NCBI RefSeq assembly: GCF_025506275.1
Contig: NZ_QYCP01000078.1
Location: forward strand, 1 to 64,000
Direction of reading: 5' to 3'
DNA from: Brevibacterium permense
GTDB taxonomy: Bacteria; Actinomycetota; Actinomycetes; Actinomycetales; Brevibacteriaceae
Length of the DNA: 64,000 bases
Shown: in pieces, positions 25,717 to 34,491 of the stretch
Position numbering within the stretch: position 1 is the first letter of the stretch
Layout of the letters: every line of letters starts with the position of its first letter
Notes under the pieces: model-generated
The model's database searches: none
What the model was told of the DNA's origin: nothing
The model's input: the letters and a program-made list of their open reading frames with translations, nothing else
Made by a program: the position numbers and the translations under genes

Positions 25717-26832
25717 TCACATATCAGTGCCTGCATCAGCGACGCCGGAAGTACCGGCAGAGCCGAAGAATTCCGCGGCAAGCAGGTCGATCGTCTGAGT
25801 CCGTCCCGGGTCTTCGCGTACCTCTTCGCCTTCCATGGCGCCGGCGATCGGTTGGATCATGATCTCGTCGACCTGGAAGCGCTCAGCGAGTTCCTCGAGC
25901 TGAGAGGACACGGATTTCGTGTCGCCGATAATCCAGTTGTCGGAGAGCTCTTCGCCGACCATACGCTCTTGGTCGGTCATCACCGACCGCACGTCGTCGC
26001 CGGCCAGGTGCAGCTTCTCCATCGGTCCGCCGGTGCGCATTCTGGCCATCTGCAGCATGAAGGGCTCCGAGCGCAGCCGCGCTTCTTCCTCGGTGGGTGC
26101 GGCGACGACGTTGGCCGTGACAAAGGTCTGTGGTTGGTCACCATAGGCGCCAGGCGTGAAATTGTCGCGGTAGATCTTCATTCCGGTGGTGGCACCGGAT
26201 GCGAAGTGGTTGGCGAAGACATAGGGCATGCCGAGTTCAGCTGCCAGCCTGGCCGAGTAACCGGATGAACCGAGCAGCCACGGCAGAGGCTGCGTTCCCG
26301 GGACTGCCTCGGGAGTCGCCTTGAGCACATGTTCGCGTCCACCGTGAAGCGGAACTCGCATCCCCTCGGGCCGCATGAGGCTGAGAGTGTCGATCACGTG
26401 CTGGGGGAACTGCTCGACGGGATCGATTGCCCGACCTTCGCGGTCGACCATCCGCCCCTCTCCGAGGTGGCCGCGCATTGCCGCCGAGGTGATCGGGTCC
26501 GTTCCCGGTGCGCGACCGATTCCCAGATCGATGCGATCGCCGTAGACAGCGGAGAGCAGAGCGAACAGCTCTGCGACCGCCAGCGGGGCATGGTTGGGAA
26601 GCATGACGCCACCGGAACCGAGGCGGATCTGCTGTGTTCCCTGGCCGAGGTGCATGAGTTCGGGCCCAGGCATCGTCGATGCGATCGAGGGCATGTTGTG
26701 GTGCTCGGCGACCCAATAGCGGGTGAATCCGAGCTTGTCAGCCGTGTCGATGATCTGCTTTGAGGCGGCGAAGGAGTCTGTTGTCGTCTGTCCTGTACGG
26801 ACAGGAACGAGGTCGAGGATCGAAAGCTTCAT
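25717..26832 (-). CDS. Luciferase-like flavin-dependent monooxygenase (LLM class)
   Basis: A 371-residue TIM-barrel oxidoreductase starting MKLSILDLVPVRTGQT. It has the family landmarks RYWVAEHHNMPSIASTMPG, the RLGSGGVMLPNHAPLAVAE segment and IDLGIGRAPGTDP. Such enzymes use FMNH2 or F420 to oxidise small organic substrates; which is not decided here. The reading frame extends upstream to 26916, but the family start is at 26832. It sits alone downstream of the 13E12 gene. Confidence 0.87.
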   Translation of the reverse strand: MKLSILDLVPVRTGQTTTDSFAASKQIIDTADKLGFTRYWVAEHHNMPSIASTMPGPELMHLGQGTQQIRLGSGGVMLPNHAPLAVAELFALLSAVYGDRIDLGIGRAPGTDPITSAAMRGHLGEGRMVDREGRAIDPVEQFPQHVIDTLSLMRPEGMRVPLHGGREHVLKATPEAVPGTQPLPWLLGSSGYSARLAAELGMPYVFANHFASGATTGMKIYRDNFTPGAYGDQPQTFVTANVVAAPTEEEARLRSEPFMLQMARMRTGGPMEKLHLAGDDVRSVMTDQERMVGEELSDNWIIGDTKSVSSQLEELAERFQVDEIMIQPIAGAMEGEEVREDPGRTQTIDLLAAEFFGSAGTSGVADAGTDM

Positions 26833-26975
26833 AACGAGGCAACAGTGCATGTGAGAAGAACATTCCGTTCTTCGCGGTTCATGCCGATGATGAACCGCAC
26901 CATCGGTCTCGGCCACGTTTCCTGCGAATAGAAGTCATACTGCCGGGGTGTTTGTCGGCCGAACTCAGGTGCTTG

Positions 26976-29375
26976 TCAGCCGAAGAGAGTCTCTCCGATT
27001 TCCCGCGCAATGAACCGAGCGTGGAGCACCGGTTCTTGTGCTGGGTCGATGGTCGCCGGTGGCACCCACGCGGGCCGGCCGTCGATGAGCATTCTGCAGT
27101 CCCAATCGGTGTGATCAAGCAGGTGGTGGTGCGCTGAACAGGCCAAAGTGAGATTGTTGACGTCGGTCTTGCCGTTCTGCGCCCATGGGACGATATGGTG
27201 CGCTTCGCACCAGCCGGGAGGAGTGTCGCATCCGGGGAAAGTGCATCCCTGGTCACGGCTGGCGAGAATTGCCAGCTGTTTCTCTGTGGCCAACCGTCGT
27301 TCTGTCGCCAGTGCCAACGATTTCGCTCTCTCGCCCATGAGGTGGAAGAAGACCGATCCGTTCAGTCCTTCCAGTGCAGCGGAATCGATCGGGAACGGCG
27401 CTTCGGCTCCAGTGACGGCCTTGCCGGTCTGGTTCGCCAGGTCTTCTGCCTTGGCTGTGACGACCAGTGCGTAGGCCGCTCCGGCCTTGATGCGGTTCAT
27501 TTCGATGCTGCCGATGACGCTGGAGAAGCGCTCGTAGATGCGACGCCGGACACTCGGCTGCTCAGCGGCCATCGTCACCAGTGAGCCGTCCTGCCTCACC
27601 CCGGCCCCCTGCGGGATCTCACCATTCGCGCCGACCTGCGGCGGGGTGAAGTCGAGCGAGGGGTCGAGACAGTCCGAGCGGTCGCCGCGCAGAACCTCCG
27701 TATAGGCGTCGACGACTTCCTGGTCGAGGTCGCTCACACTGTCACCTCCGCTTTCGGCTGCGGAGCGGGCGTCGTCGGCAGAACGGGTATCGTCGGTGGC
27801 GCTCGCTCCGTCGATTGGGCGTTCGCCATCCGCGGGAGCGGCATCGATTCCCGCCGCGTTCGCGCAGTTGTCCTCGTCCGACGGAGAATCGGTTTTGATG
27901 CGCGAAACCAGCAAGCCATTGAGGATCCCACCGGTCTCCTCGTCGAGGCGACCCTTGAGGGTCCACGTTCCGTCCTTCGCCTGGCGCAGGTTGACTGCGA
28001 AGCTGTCCCGGTCTGCTGCTTCCTTCGGTTCCTGGCCGTCGGGATCGATCCAGCCCAGGATCTCTTCGAAGAGTGCATGGATATCGCAGACGCGAACCGC
28101 CTGAGCCTTTTCGACAAGCAGACTTTCAGCCGTGATCTTGTCGTCCTCCGATACGTTCACAGGCAGGTTCTTCAAGCATTTGGAGATCGTCGACGCCTGG
28201 TTTGCCGAGAGCACTCCTTCACGAAGAGCCGCTGCGAGAATCGGAAACTGAGCCTCGATCGATTCCCCGCTGATGCTGGTCTGCCTTCCCAGGCACTCAG
28301 CGAGCTGAGTGCGGCGGTAGGCCTCTTGTGCAGACAGGTTGAGCCGATGTTGGACCAGCGCCTTCGTCGTCTTCGCCCCGTAGTCGCGGGGCGTGCCGAC
28401 ACGTTCGAACACGGAGAGGGTCACGACCGACAGGGACTCTGTCAGACGGTCCAAGGTCTCAAGACCGTCGAGAAGAGTCACCGCATCATCGGGCCCCATT
28501 GGGCGGGTGAAGTCGTGGAGCCCGTCGAGCAGGCCCTGCAGCGCGCAGATGCTTTCTGTGACTTCTGGGGCTGCGTGCTTCAAGTCTGACCAGCGAAACT
28601 CGTCGAGCAGGGGATGCGCGTCAGCTTCGGAGTCATACCGTTCGGCGAGTGCCTTGTGTCGCTCCGCGCGTTCTGCCTCAGCGATACGTTCGGCTTCTTC
28701 CTGCTCTCGCCTCTTCGCTTCGTACCGCTCAACGTGGGCGTTCCACTCCGCTCTTTCGCGCGCGAGCGCTTCGTCCTCTGCGCGGGCCTGCGGGTTCTTC
28801 TTCAGGAATTCCTCACGCTCCGCAGCTTTCTGTGCCTCACGTTCTTCGCGCTTTGAAGTCATCCACGCGCTTTGGCGCGCTTCGATCTCTTTGATGCATG
28901 CTTGGACCTCTGCCTCGCTCTCCGGCATCGTCGTCCTGCTCAACCAGGGCCCCTGCCCGGCGTAGATATCGCCGCTCGGAAGAGCAGGCGCCGCTGCGTC
29001 AGACTCGATAGCAGTTGCTTGACCGCCGCCTTCCGCAGTTACGACGCCGTCGACGACTGCATCGCTGCTGTCCTCGACGACGTCATTCTGTCCGTCACCA
29101 GCCTGGTCGGCGACCGCTTCGCCGTCGGTCAGGTTGTCGGCGATCCCGTCGAATCTGTCGGCGAGGGGATGACCGGTCAGATCGAATCCGGCCTCAGCGA
29201 GCAGCTCCCGGTAAGTCGACCTGGAGGCGTCACTGTCGGCAGACCTGACAGAAGTGCCGGCTGCAGTTGGAGGGAGGTCACTGGGCAGTGAACCTTGAGG
29301 GGGTGGTGCCTGCGAAGCCTTTTCTGCTTCGCAGTCGTTGTGCTCGTCGTACCTTCGGTCGGGGATGAGAGCCAT
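26976..29375 (-). CDS. 13E12 repeat family protein, DUF222 plus HNH endonuclease
   Basis: A 799-residue protein. After a disordered, highly charged first half, residues about 270-640 match DUF222 (13E12 repeat; LSAQEAYRRTQLAECLG...ALREGVLSANQAS). The C-terminus is an HNH nuclease: CTFPGCDTPPGWCEAHHIVPWAQNGKTDVNNLTLACSAHH. These genes occur in many copies in actinobacterial genomes and behave as selfish or recombining elements; their targets are unknown. AT-rich DNA lies at its 5' side, unlike its surroundings. Confidence 0.88.
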   Translation of the reverse strand: MALIPDRRYDEHNDCEAEKASQAPPPQGSLPSDLPPTAAGTSVRSADSDASRSTYRELLAEAGFDLTGHPLADRFDGIADNLTDGEAVADQAGDGQNDVVEDSSDAVVDGVVTAEGGGQATAIESDAAAPALPSGDIYAGQGPWLSRTTMPESEAEVQACIKEIEARQSAWMTSKREEREAQKAAEREEFLKKNPQARAEDEALARERAEWNAHVERYEAKRREQEEAERIAEAERAERHKALAERYDSEADAHPLLDEFRWSDLKHAAPEVTESICALQGLLDGLHDFTRPMGPDDAVTLLDGLETLDRLTESLSVVTLSVFERVGTPRDYGAKTTKALVQHRLNLSAQEAYRRTQLAECLGRQTSISGESIEAQFPILAAALREGVLSANQASTISKCLKNLPVNVSEDDKITAESLLVEKAQAVRVCDIHALFEEILGWIDPDGQEPKEAADRDSFAVNLRQAKDGTWTLKGRLDEETGGILNGLLVSRIKTDSPSDEDNCANAAGIDAAPADGERPIDGASATDDTRSADDARSAAESGGDSVSDLDQEVVDAYTEVLRGDRSDCLDPSLDFTPPQVGANGEIPQGAGVRQDGSLVTMAAEQPSVRRRIYERFSSVIGSIEMNRIKAGAAYALVVTAKAEDLANQTGKAVTGAEAPFPIDSAALEGLNGSVFFHLMGERAKSLALATERRLATEKQLAILASRDQGCTFPGCDTPPGWCEAHHIVPWAQNGKTDVNNLTLACSAHHHLLDHTDWDCRMLIDGRPAWVPPATIDPAQEPVLHARFIAREIGETLFG

Positions 29376-29690
29376 CTTCGCTTTATCCGTTCATCATCGT
29401 TGATGTCTTCGGCTTGGCTCTATTCTAATCCCTGAATCGAACAGAGTCGATAGTTCTGTGCTATTTATTTGAGATATTCTCCCTGAATTACTATTTTGTA
29501 CTATTTGTGCTGGTCGAGTGGAGATTTCACTCGGAGTGCTGTGTTTGACAACGATCGCCGGCGACGGCCAGAAGAGGGGCTCGCACCTACGGTGTCAGCG
29601 AAGCGGGGCAAGACTACTTCTCGCCACCGACGCGAGCGCCTGCGACGCCCCGTCGCATCCACGAGCGAATACGCGGGCCTGCAGCTCCAG
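29376..29690. other. AT-rich gap upstream of the 13E12 gene
   Basis: About 315 bases without a convincing gene. The part at 29400-29520 is strikingly AT-rich against the rest of the window and includes repeated CTATTT words. The 13E12 promoter candidate lies here. Frames that cross it on the plus strand run antisense into the neighbouring regulator and are not supported. Confidence 0.6.
29422..29450 (-). promoter_or_regulatory. Candidate promoter of the 13E12 gene
   Basis: On the minus strand TCGACT, a 17-base spacer and TAGAAT form a sigma-70-like promoter about 50 bases before ATG 29375. Confidence 0.4.
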
Positions 29691-30362
29691 TCAGCTCTTC
29701 ATATGAACGCGCTGCCCTTCGGGTCCGAACAGGCTGAGATACTCGACCCCGCCGTCATCGGCTCCCCCGAACCAATGTGGAGTGCGCGTATCGAACTCCG
29801 CAGCCTCTCCGGCGCTGAGGACCATCGTCCGATCGCCGAGGATGAGGGTCAGTCGACCGCGGATCACATATACCCATTCGAATCCTGGGTGAGTCTTCAG
29901 CGCACCGAGCTTCGGTGTCTGCCGACCGTCGACGATGTGCTTGAAGGCCTGCACTCCGATCGCTCCGCGGCTGAGCGGCAGAATCGTCTGATCGTGGAAC
30001 TTCCGCGGTGAGATATGTATGCGCGGATCCCCGATCGGAGGAGTCCCCACAAGTTCATCGAGCGGGAGCCCATAGACTCCGGCCAGCGGCAGCAGCAGCT
30101 CCAAACTCGGCTTGCGCTTCCCGGATTCCAGTCGCGACAGTGTGCTCGTCGACATTCCGGCAAGCTCAGCCACCTCGTCGAGGGTGCGCCCCTGCTCCTG
30201 CCGCAGCCCTCGCAGGCGAGCGCCGACACCGGCCAAGGACTGCCGGATGGCCTCCTGCGCCTCAACCGGGGCAGACCCATCGGAGCGGATCTCCGACATC
30301 CGACTCGTCGCACGGGCGGCACGCTCCCCTGACTCTCTTGGCTCTTCCATGCCCCCCATCAT
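29691..30362 (-). CDS. XRE-family regulator with C-terminal cupin
   Basis: About 223 residues; the start among several ATG codons (30407, 30362, 30350) is uncertain because none has a clear ribosome site. The helix-turn-helix is VGARLRGLRQEQGRTLDEVAELAGMSTSTLSRLESGKRKPSLELLL. The C-terminal cupin carries HPGFEWVYVIRGRLTLILGDRTMVLSAGEAAEFDTRTPHWFG. It is divergent from a thioredoxin-reductase-like gene, a pairing common in bacteria, and probably represses it in a ligand- or redox-dependent way. Confidence 0.85.
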   Translation of the reverse strand: MMGGMEEPRESGERAARATSRMSEIRSDGSAPVEAQEAIRQSLAGVGARLRGLRQEQGRTLDEVAELAGMSTSTLSRLESGKRKPSLELLLPLAGVYGLPLDELVGTPPIGDPRIHISPRKFHDQTILPLSRGAIGVQAFKHIVDGRQTPKLGALKTHPGFEWVYVIRGRLTLILGDRTMVLSAGEAAEFDTRTPHWFGGADDGGVEYLSLFGPEGQRVHMKS

Positions 30363-30369
30363 TTCAGGA

Positions 30370-30386
30370 TTTGCTATTTCTGCAAA
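30370..30386. promoter_or_regulatory. Candidate operator near the XRE-cupin start
   Basis: TTTGC (30370-30374) and GCAAA (30382-30386) form a short inverted repeat with a seven-base spacer in the divergent region just before the likely regulator start. Confidence 0.3.
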
Positions 30387-30602
30387 CACATTTGCGCTTG
30401 CGCGCATATCGGGAGCACACTCGAACAGTCACCGAAATCGGAGCACGGCTGGCGCCGCGTTCTGAATTCACTGCCGCCGAGTTCTGAACGCATCGACCAC
30501 GACCGCCGCTCTCACCAGCGCCGCGATTCCGGCCGATCCAGCACCGGCGCGCCACCACGGCACCACATCATGCCGACCCGCTCACCCGTCTACAGGAGAA
30601 TC

Positions 30603-31631
30603 ATGACCGCCCAAACTGCACCCGTAAACTCCCAGCCAACTGCCCCCGACTCGTCGGCCGAATCCGCGCAAAGCTCTTACGATGTCGCTGTCATCGGCGG
30701 TGGCGCAGGCGGCCTCGCCGCATCGATCGCCCTGGCCAGGTCGCTGCGATCCGTCGTCGTCATCGACTCCGGCCAGCTGCGCAATTCCTCGAGCGCACAC
30801 GCGCACAACGTCCTCGGCCACGAGGGCATCAGACCTCAGGATCTCGTCGCGAAAGGCCGCGCCGAGGCCGAGCAATACGGCGTTGCCTTCATCGATGCGA
30901 CTGTGCAGCAAGCACGCACAGTCGACTCGGAACACCACCCCGCCGAGGAGGCCCTGCATTATCGGTTCGAACTGACCACCTCGGCGGGGGTCGATGTCAG
31001 AGCCCGCCGCATCATCATCGCCACAGGGCTGAGCGACGAACTTCCGGACATCCCGGGCCTCGCGGAAGGCTGGGGCGACACGGTCCTGCACTGCCCCTAC
31101 TGCCACGGCTTCGAGGTGCGCGGACAGCGCATCGGGGTCATCGGCACAACGGCCATGTCATACCACCAGGCGATGCTGTTCTCCCAGCTCAGCGACCACG
31201 TCAGCTTCATCCGGCACAACGCTCCCGCCCCTGATTCCGAACAGACGGCAATGCTCGATACGCTCGGCATCGAGTTCATCAATTCCACCGTCACCGATGT
31301 GGCCGGCACCGAGTCCGACACCGTCGTTTCCCTGGCGGCCGACGAATCCGCGGACGGAGCGGAATCTCGTACCTTCGATGCGCTCACCGTCGGTGCGTAT
31401 GGTCGAGCGAATGCCGACCTGTTCGCCCAGCTCGGGGGCGAGGTCGTCGCTCACCCGAGCGGGATGGGCACCTATATTCCGACGCAGATGGCCGGACAGA
31501 CCGGTGTGCCCGGCGTCTGGGCGGTCGGAAACAGCGCAGATGTCTCAGCGATGGTCGTGGCCAGCACCGCCAGCGGGGTGATGGCCGGCGCCCATGTCAA
31601 CGCCGATCTCATCATGGAGCGGCTCGGCTGA
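30603..31631 (+). CDS. Thioredoxin-reductase-like FAD/NAD(P) oxidoreductase
   Basis: A 342-residue flavoprotein starting at ATG 30603 with AGGAG six bases before. An N-terminal FAD-binding GGGAGGLAASIALARS is followed by a redox pair in HCPYCHGFEVRG (Cys-Pro-Tyr-Cys) and the terminal FAD segment GVWAVGNSADVS. The architecture is that of thioredoxin reductase-like proteins, but the CPYC site differs from the CATC of true TrxB. The partner protein or substrate is unknown. Divergent from its likely regulator. Confidence 0.87.
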   Translation: MTAQTAPVNSQPTAPDSSAESAQSSYDVAVIGGGAGGLAASIALARSLRSVVVIDSGQLRNSSSAHAHNVLGHEGIRPQDLVAKGRAEAEQYGVAFIDATVQQARTVDSEHHPAEEALHYRFELTTSAGVDVRARRIIIATGLSDELPDIPGLAEGWGDTVLHCPYCHGFEVRGQRIGVIGTTAMSYHQAMLFSQLSDHVSFIRHNAPAPDSEQTAMLDTLGIEFINSTVTDVAGTESDTVVSLAADESADGAESRTFDALTVGAYGRANADLFAQLGGEVVAHPSGMGTYIPTQMAGQTGVPGVWAVGNSADVSAMVVASTASGVMAGAHVNADLIMERLG

Positions 31632-31721
31632 GACGTGCACGCTATTGCGGCACGGCCCGCTTCCGCAGGTCACGCAGACATCACGCGTGCACAGCGTGGA
31701 CCCGCCGCCGCGGTCAATCCC

Positions 31722-32117
31722 TCAGTGCGCGGCTTTCACGCACAGCACCGGGGCTTCGGCGTCGAGGATGACCTTCTGGATGGTCGACCCGAGCAGGAAT
31801 TTTCCGACCGGGGTGCGCTTCCGGGTTCCGAGCACGATCAGTTCGGCTCCCACCTCGTTGGCGGTGTCGAGGATCTGTTCGGCCGGGTCGTACTCGCTGC
31901 CCAAGGTCAGCACACGAAACTCGACTTCCGCTCTGGTCAGGTAGTTGTTGACCGATTTGAGTTCCCCTTCGCCGAGGCGGTAGGAGTCGCTGCGCTGCGC
32001 CGACCGTGACGCATTGACGACGACGAGCTCCTTGCCGTCCTTCTTCGCCTGCGCGATGCCGGCATCGAGAGCAGCGTGTCCGGCGGGATTGTTGACGTAA
32101 CCGACGAGTACTGTCAT
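31722..32117 (-). CDS. Universal stress protein (UspA family)
   Basis: A 131-residue single Usp domain: MTVLVGYVNNPAGHAALD at the front and LIVLGTRKRTPVGKFLLGSTIQKVI then APVLCVK at the end. The ATP-binding G-x2-G-x9-G-S/T motif is only partly kept (Lys at the second Gly), so nucleotide binding is uncertain. It lies downstream of an APC permease on the same strand, a frequent pairing. Confidence 0.85.
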   Translation of the reverse strand: MTVLVGYVNNPAGHAALDAGIAQAKKDGKELVVVNASRSAQRSDSYRLGEGELKSVNNYLTRAEVEFRVLTLGSEYDPAEQILDTANEVGAELIVLGTRKRTPVGKFLLGSTIQKVILDAEAPVLCVKAAH

Positions 32118-32250
32118 TTTTCACCTTCGTTGGATTGAGCTGTACAGATCCGAGCGCGCAGGTCGGGAACCCACCGTCCCAGCATATCGAGCGATACAGA
32201 CATGGGTCGGCGGGCGGCCCAGGCCGCGCCGCCTCGGCGAGGGGATGAGC

Positions 32251-33684
32251 TCACGACAGCTCTTCGGGATTGCGGAATCGGGTGCTCGTGCCCTTCGTCG
32301 AACGGTTCCAGAACCAGGTCACGGCCCACAGAACGACGCCGATGCCGACGAGCGCCGCTGCGATCTGATACTGGATGAGCTCATCGAGGCGGGCCCACGG
32401 GCCGACGAGGAACACGCAGGTGATGACGCCGATCCACGGCAGAATCGTCGGTGCCTTGAAGTGTTCGGCATTGCCGGACTTGTCCTTGCGCAGGATGAGC
32501 ACGGCGACGTTGACGACGGCGAACACTGCCAACAGCAGCAGCGAGGTGGTGCCGCCCAGGGATGCGGTCACCGTCTCGGGCAGGATCGTGGTCACGAAGA
32601 AGATGAGCGCGAAGGCGATCAGCGTCGTGAAGATGATCGACACCCACGGCGAGCGGCGGCCGGCCAAGACCTTGGCGAACACCGGCGGGAGCACGTTCTG
32701 CTTGGCCATACCGTAGAGCAGACGACTGGCCATGAGCATGTTGATCAGGGCCGAGTTCGCAACGGCGAACATCGTCATGAACGGAAAGATCGTATCGATC
32801 GGCAGGCCCGGAGCACCCTCGCGGACCACCTCGAGCAGCGGCGTCTCGCTCTCGGTGAGCACGCCGATGGGCACTGCTGCGACGGTGACCAGCGAGACGA
32901 GGACGTAGATGATGCCAGTGATCGTCAGACCAGAGAGCATGATCTTCGGGAAGATCCGCGGATCCTTCGTCTCCTCGACCATATTGACCGAATCTTCGAA
33001 ACCGACCATGGAGAAGAAAGCGAGCGCAGTGGCACCGGTGACCGCGAGGAAGACGCTCTTGTCGCCCTCCGTCTCGAAGATCATCACGCGCGAGAAGTCG
33101 GCATCGCCCGAACCGAGAGCGAAGAAGCCGACGACGATGACCAGCAGCAGACCGCTCAGTTCGATGAGCGTGAGGACGACGTTGAACCAGACGCTCTCGC
33201 CGACTCCGCGGAGGTTGATGAGCGCGATGAGGGTGAGGAACGCCAGCGCGATCCACATCACCCCTGTGCCGGCGACGTCCCAGCCGAAGCCGGCCACGAG
33301 GTTCGCCGCGAAGACATTCGACGCCGTCGATGCCGAGGTGATTCCGGAGCTGAGGACGGCGAAGGCGACGAGGAACGTCACGAAGTGGATTCCGAAGGCC
33401 TTGTGCGTATACAGCGCTGCACCCGCGGCCTGCGGATACTTCGTCACGAGTTCCATATAGGAGAATGCGGTGACCAGCGCGATGAGGAAGGCGAGGATCA
33501 CCGGTGCCCAACCGGCACCGCCGACCTGCCCGGCCACCTTGCCCGTCAGAGCATAGACGCCGGTTCCGAGGATGTCACCGACGATGAACAGAAGCAGCAG
33601 CTTCGGCCCCATGACCCGCTTGAGGGTCTCGGCCTGGTGTCCGTCACCGGGGTCGATTGTCGTCGTGGGTTCTTTGTCGCTCAC
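32251..33684 (-). CDS. APC-family amino acid permease
   Basis: A 477-residue transporter with twelve predicted helices. The start is GTG 33684, six bases after GGAGG, giving VSDKEPTTT. The signature GDILGTGVYALTGKVAGQVGGAG is in helix 1 and FFSMVGFEDSVNMVEETKDP around helix 6. It resembles putrescine, cationic or general amino-acid transporters of the APA group. The substrate is not resolved. The C-terminus is basic and cytoplasmic. Confidence 0.88.
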   Translation of the reverse strand: MSDKEPTTTIDPGDGHQAETLKRVMGPKLLLLFIVGDILGTGVYALTGKVAGQVGGAGWAPVILAFLIALVTAFSYMELVTKYPQAAGAALYTHKAFGIHFVTFLVAFAVLSSGITSASTASNVFAANLVAGFGWDVAGTGVMWIALAFLTLIALINLRGVGESVWFNVVLTLIELSGLLLVIVVGFFALGSGDADFSRVMIFETEGDKSVFLAVTGATALAFFSMVGFEDSVNMVEETKDPRIFPKIMLSGLTITGIIYVLVSLVTVAAVPIGVLTESETPLLEVVREGAPGLPIDTIFPFMTMFAVANSALINMLMASRLLYGMAKQNVLPPVFAKVLAGRRSPWVSIIFTTLIAFALIFFVTTILPETVTASLGGTTSLLLLAVFAVVNVAVLILRKDKSGNAEHFKAPTILPWIGVITCVFLVGPWARLDELIQYQIAAALVGIGVVLWAVTWFWNRSTKGTSTRFRNPEELS

Positions 33685-33789
33685 GATTCCTCCGTGTCCA
33701 ATGCGGCGGCTGTGCCGCATACCTGGCAACCCTGACTGTGGTCAGAGCCTCGCCTAGTATGCCTCAGACACGAGCCTGACACACAAGCT

Positions 33790-34491
33790 TCAGTTCCGAA
33801 CCACCGTGAGAAACGCCGAGAACAGGGCCTTCGAATCACGTTCGCTCTCCGGCCCGAGCTCCATCGCTTCTTCCAACAGGGTATCTTTATCGAACCCCAA
33901 AGTCTGCAGTTTCTCCGCATCCCAGCGCTCGATGTTCGCCCGCGTCGACTCCGGATGGAACTGCGTCCCCCATGCCCGGCCGACTCGGAACGCCTGGAAT
34001 TCGCAGGCCTCGCTCGTGGCCAGCAGGGTCGCCTCCTCGGGGAGGGCGACGATGCGGTCGACGTGGCTTTCGACGAACGTCGTCCGCGGTCGGATCGCGG
34101 AGAACACCGGGTCCGCGGCCGCCTCTACGGTGGTGTCGATCCGCGTATATCCCTTCTCCGGTGCCCCGGTCCGAGCCCGCACATCGCCCCCGATGACGTG
34201 GGCGATGAGCTGCCCGCCGAGGCAGATCCCGAACTGCGGCAGGTCCGTGGCCAGGGCACGGCGGACGAGTTCGGCCTCATCGGCCAACCACGGGGCACGA
34301 TCGGTCTCATCGGGCATGTACCCGCCGCCGAGCATGATGAGTCCGTCATAGGCATCGAGATCCTGCGGCGCCGGCAGGGGTGAGACCCCGCCGATGCGCA
34401 GGTCGAATTCGACGTTCTCGCTGATCATCCACCGTGTCAGCAGCCCCGGCTGGGATTCGATGTCATTGACGATGACGAGCAGCCGAGTCAT
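33790..34491 (-). CDS. Class I glutamine amidotransferase-like protein
   Basis: A 233-residue protein starting at ATG 34491, which overlaps the dipeptidase stop as ATGA. It has the triad of class I amidotransferases: Cys90 in FGICLGGQL, and His/Glu in WGTQFHPE (about 176-178). It stands alone without a synthetase domain. Such free domains include gamma-glutamyl hydrolases and GMP-synthase-like proteins. In this peptide-catabolic cluster a gamma-glutamyl hydrolase role is attractive but is inference. Confidence 0.85.
   Translation of the reverse strand: MTRLLVIVNDIESQPGLLTRWMISENVEFDLRIGGVSPLPAPQDLDAYDGLIMLGGGYMPDETDRAPWLADEAELVRRALATDLPQFGICLGGQLIAHVIGGDVRARTGAPEKGYTRIDTTVEAAADPVFSAIRPRTTFVESHVDRIVALPEEATLLATSEACEFQAFRVGRAWGTQFHPESTRANIERWDAEKLQTLGFDKDTLLEEAMELGPESERDSKALFSAFLTVVRN

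Noticed and set aside
29496..30011. A plus-strand gene in the AT-rich gap
   Set aside because: It runs antisense through most of the XRE-cupin regulator and has no domain; the regulator on the other strand is well supported.
32245..33735. A 496-codon open frame on the plus strand
   Set aside because: Antisense to the APC permease, with a His/Glu/Asp/Arg-rich mirror composition and no domain.
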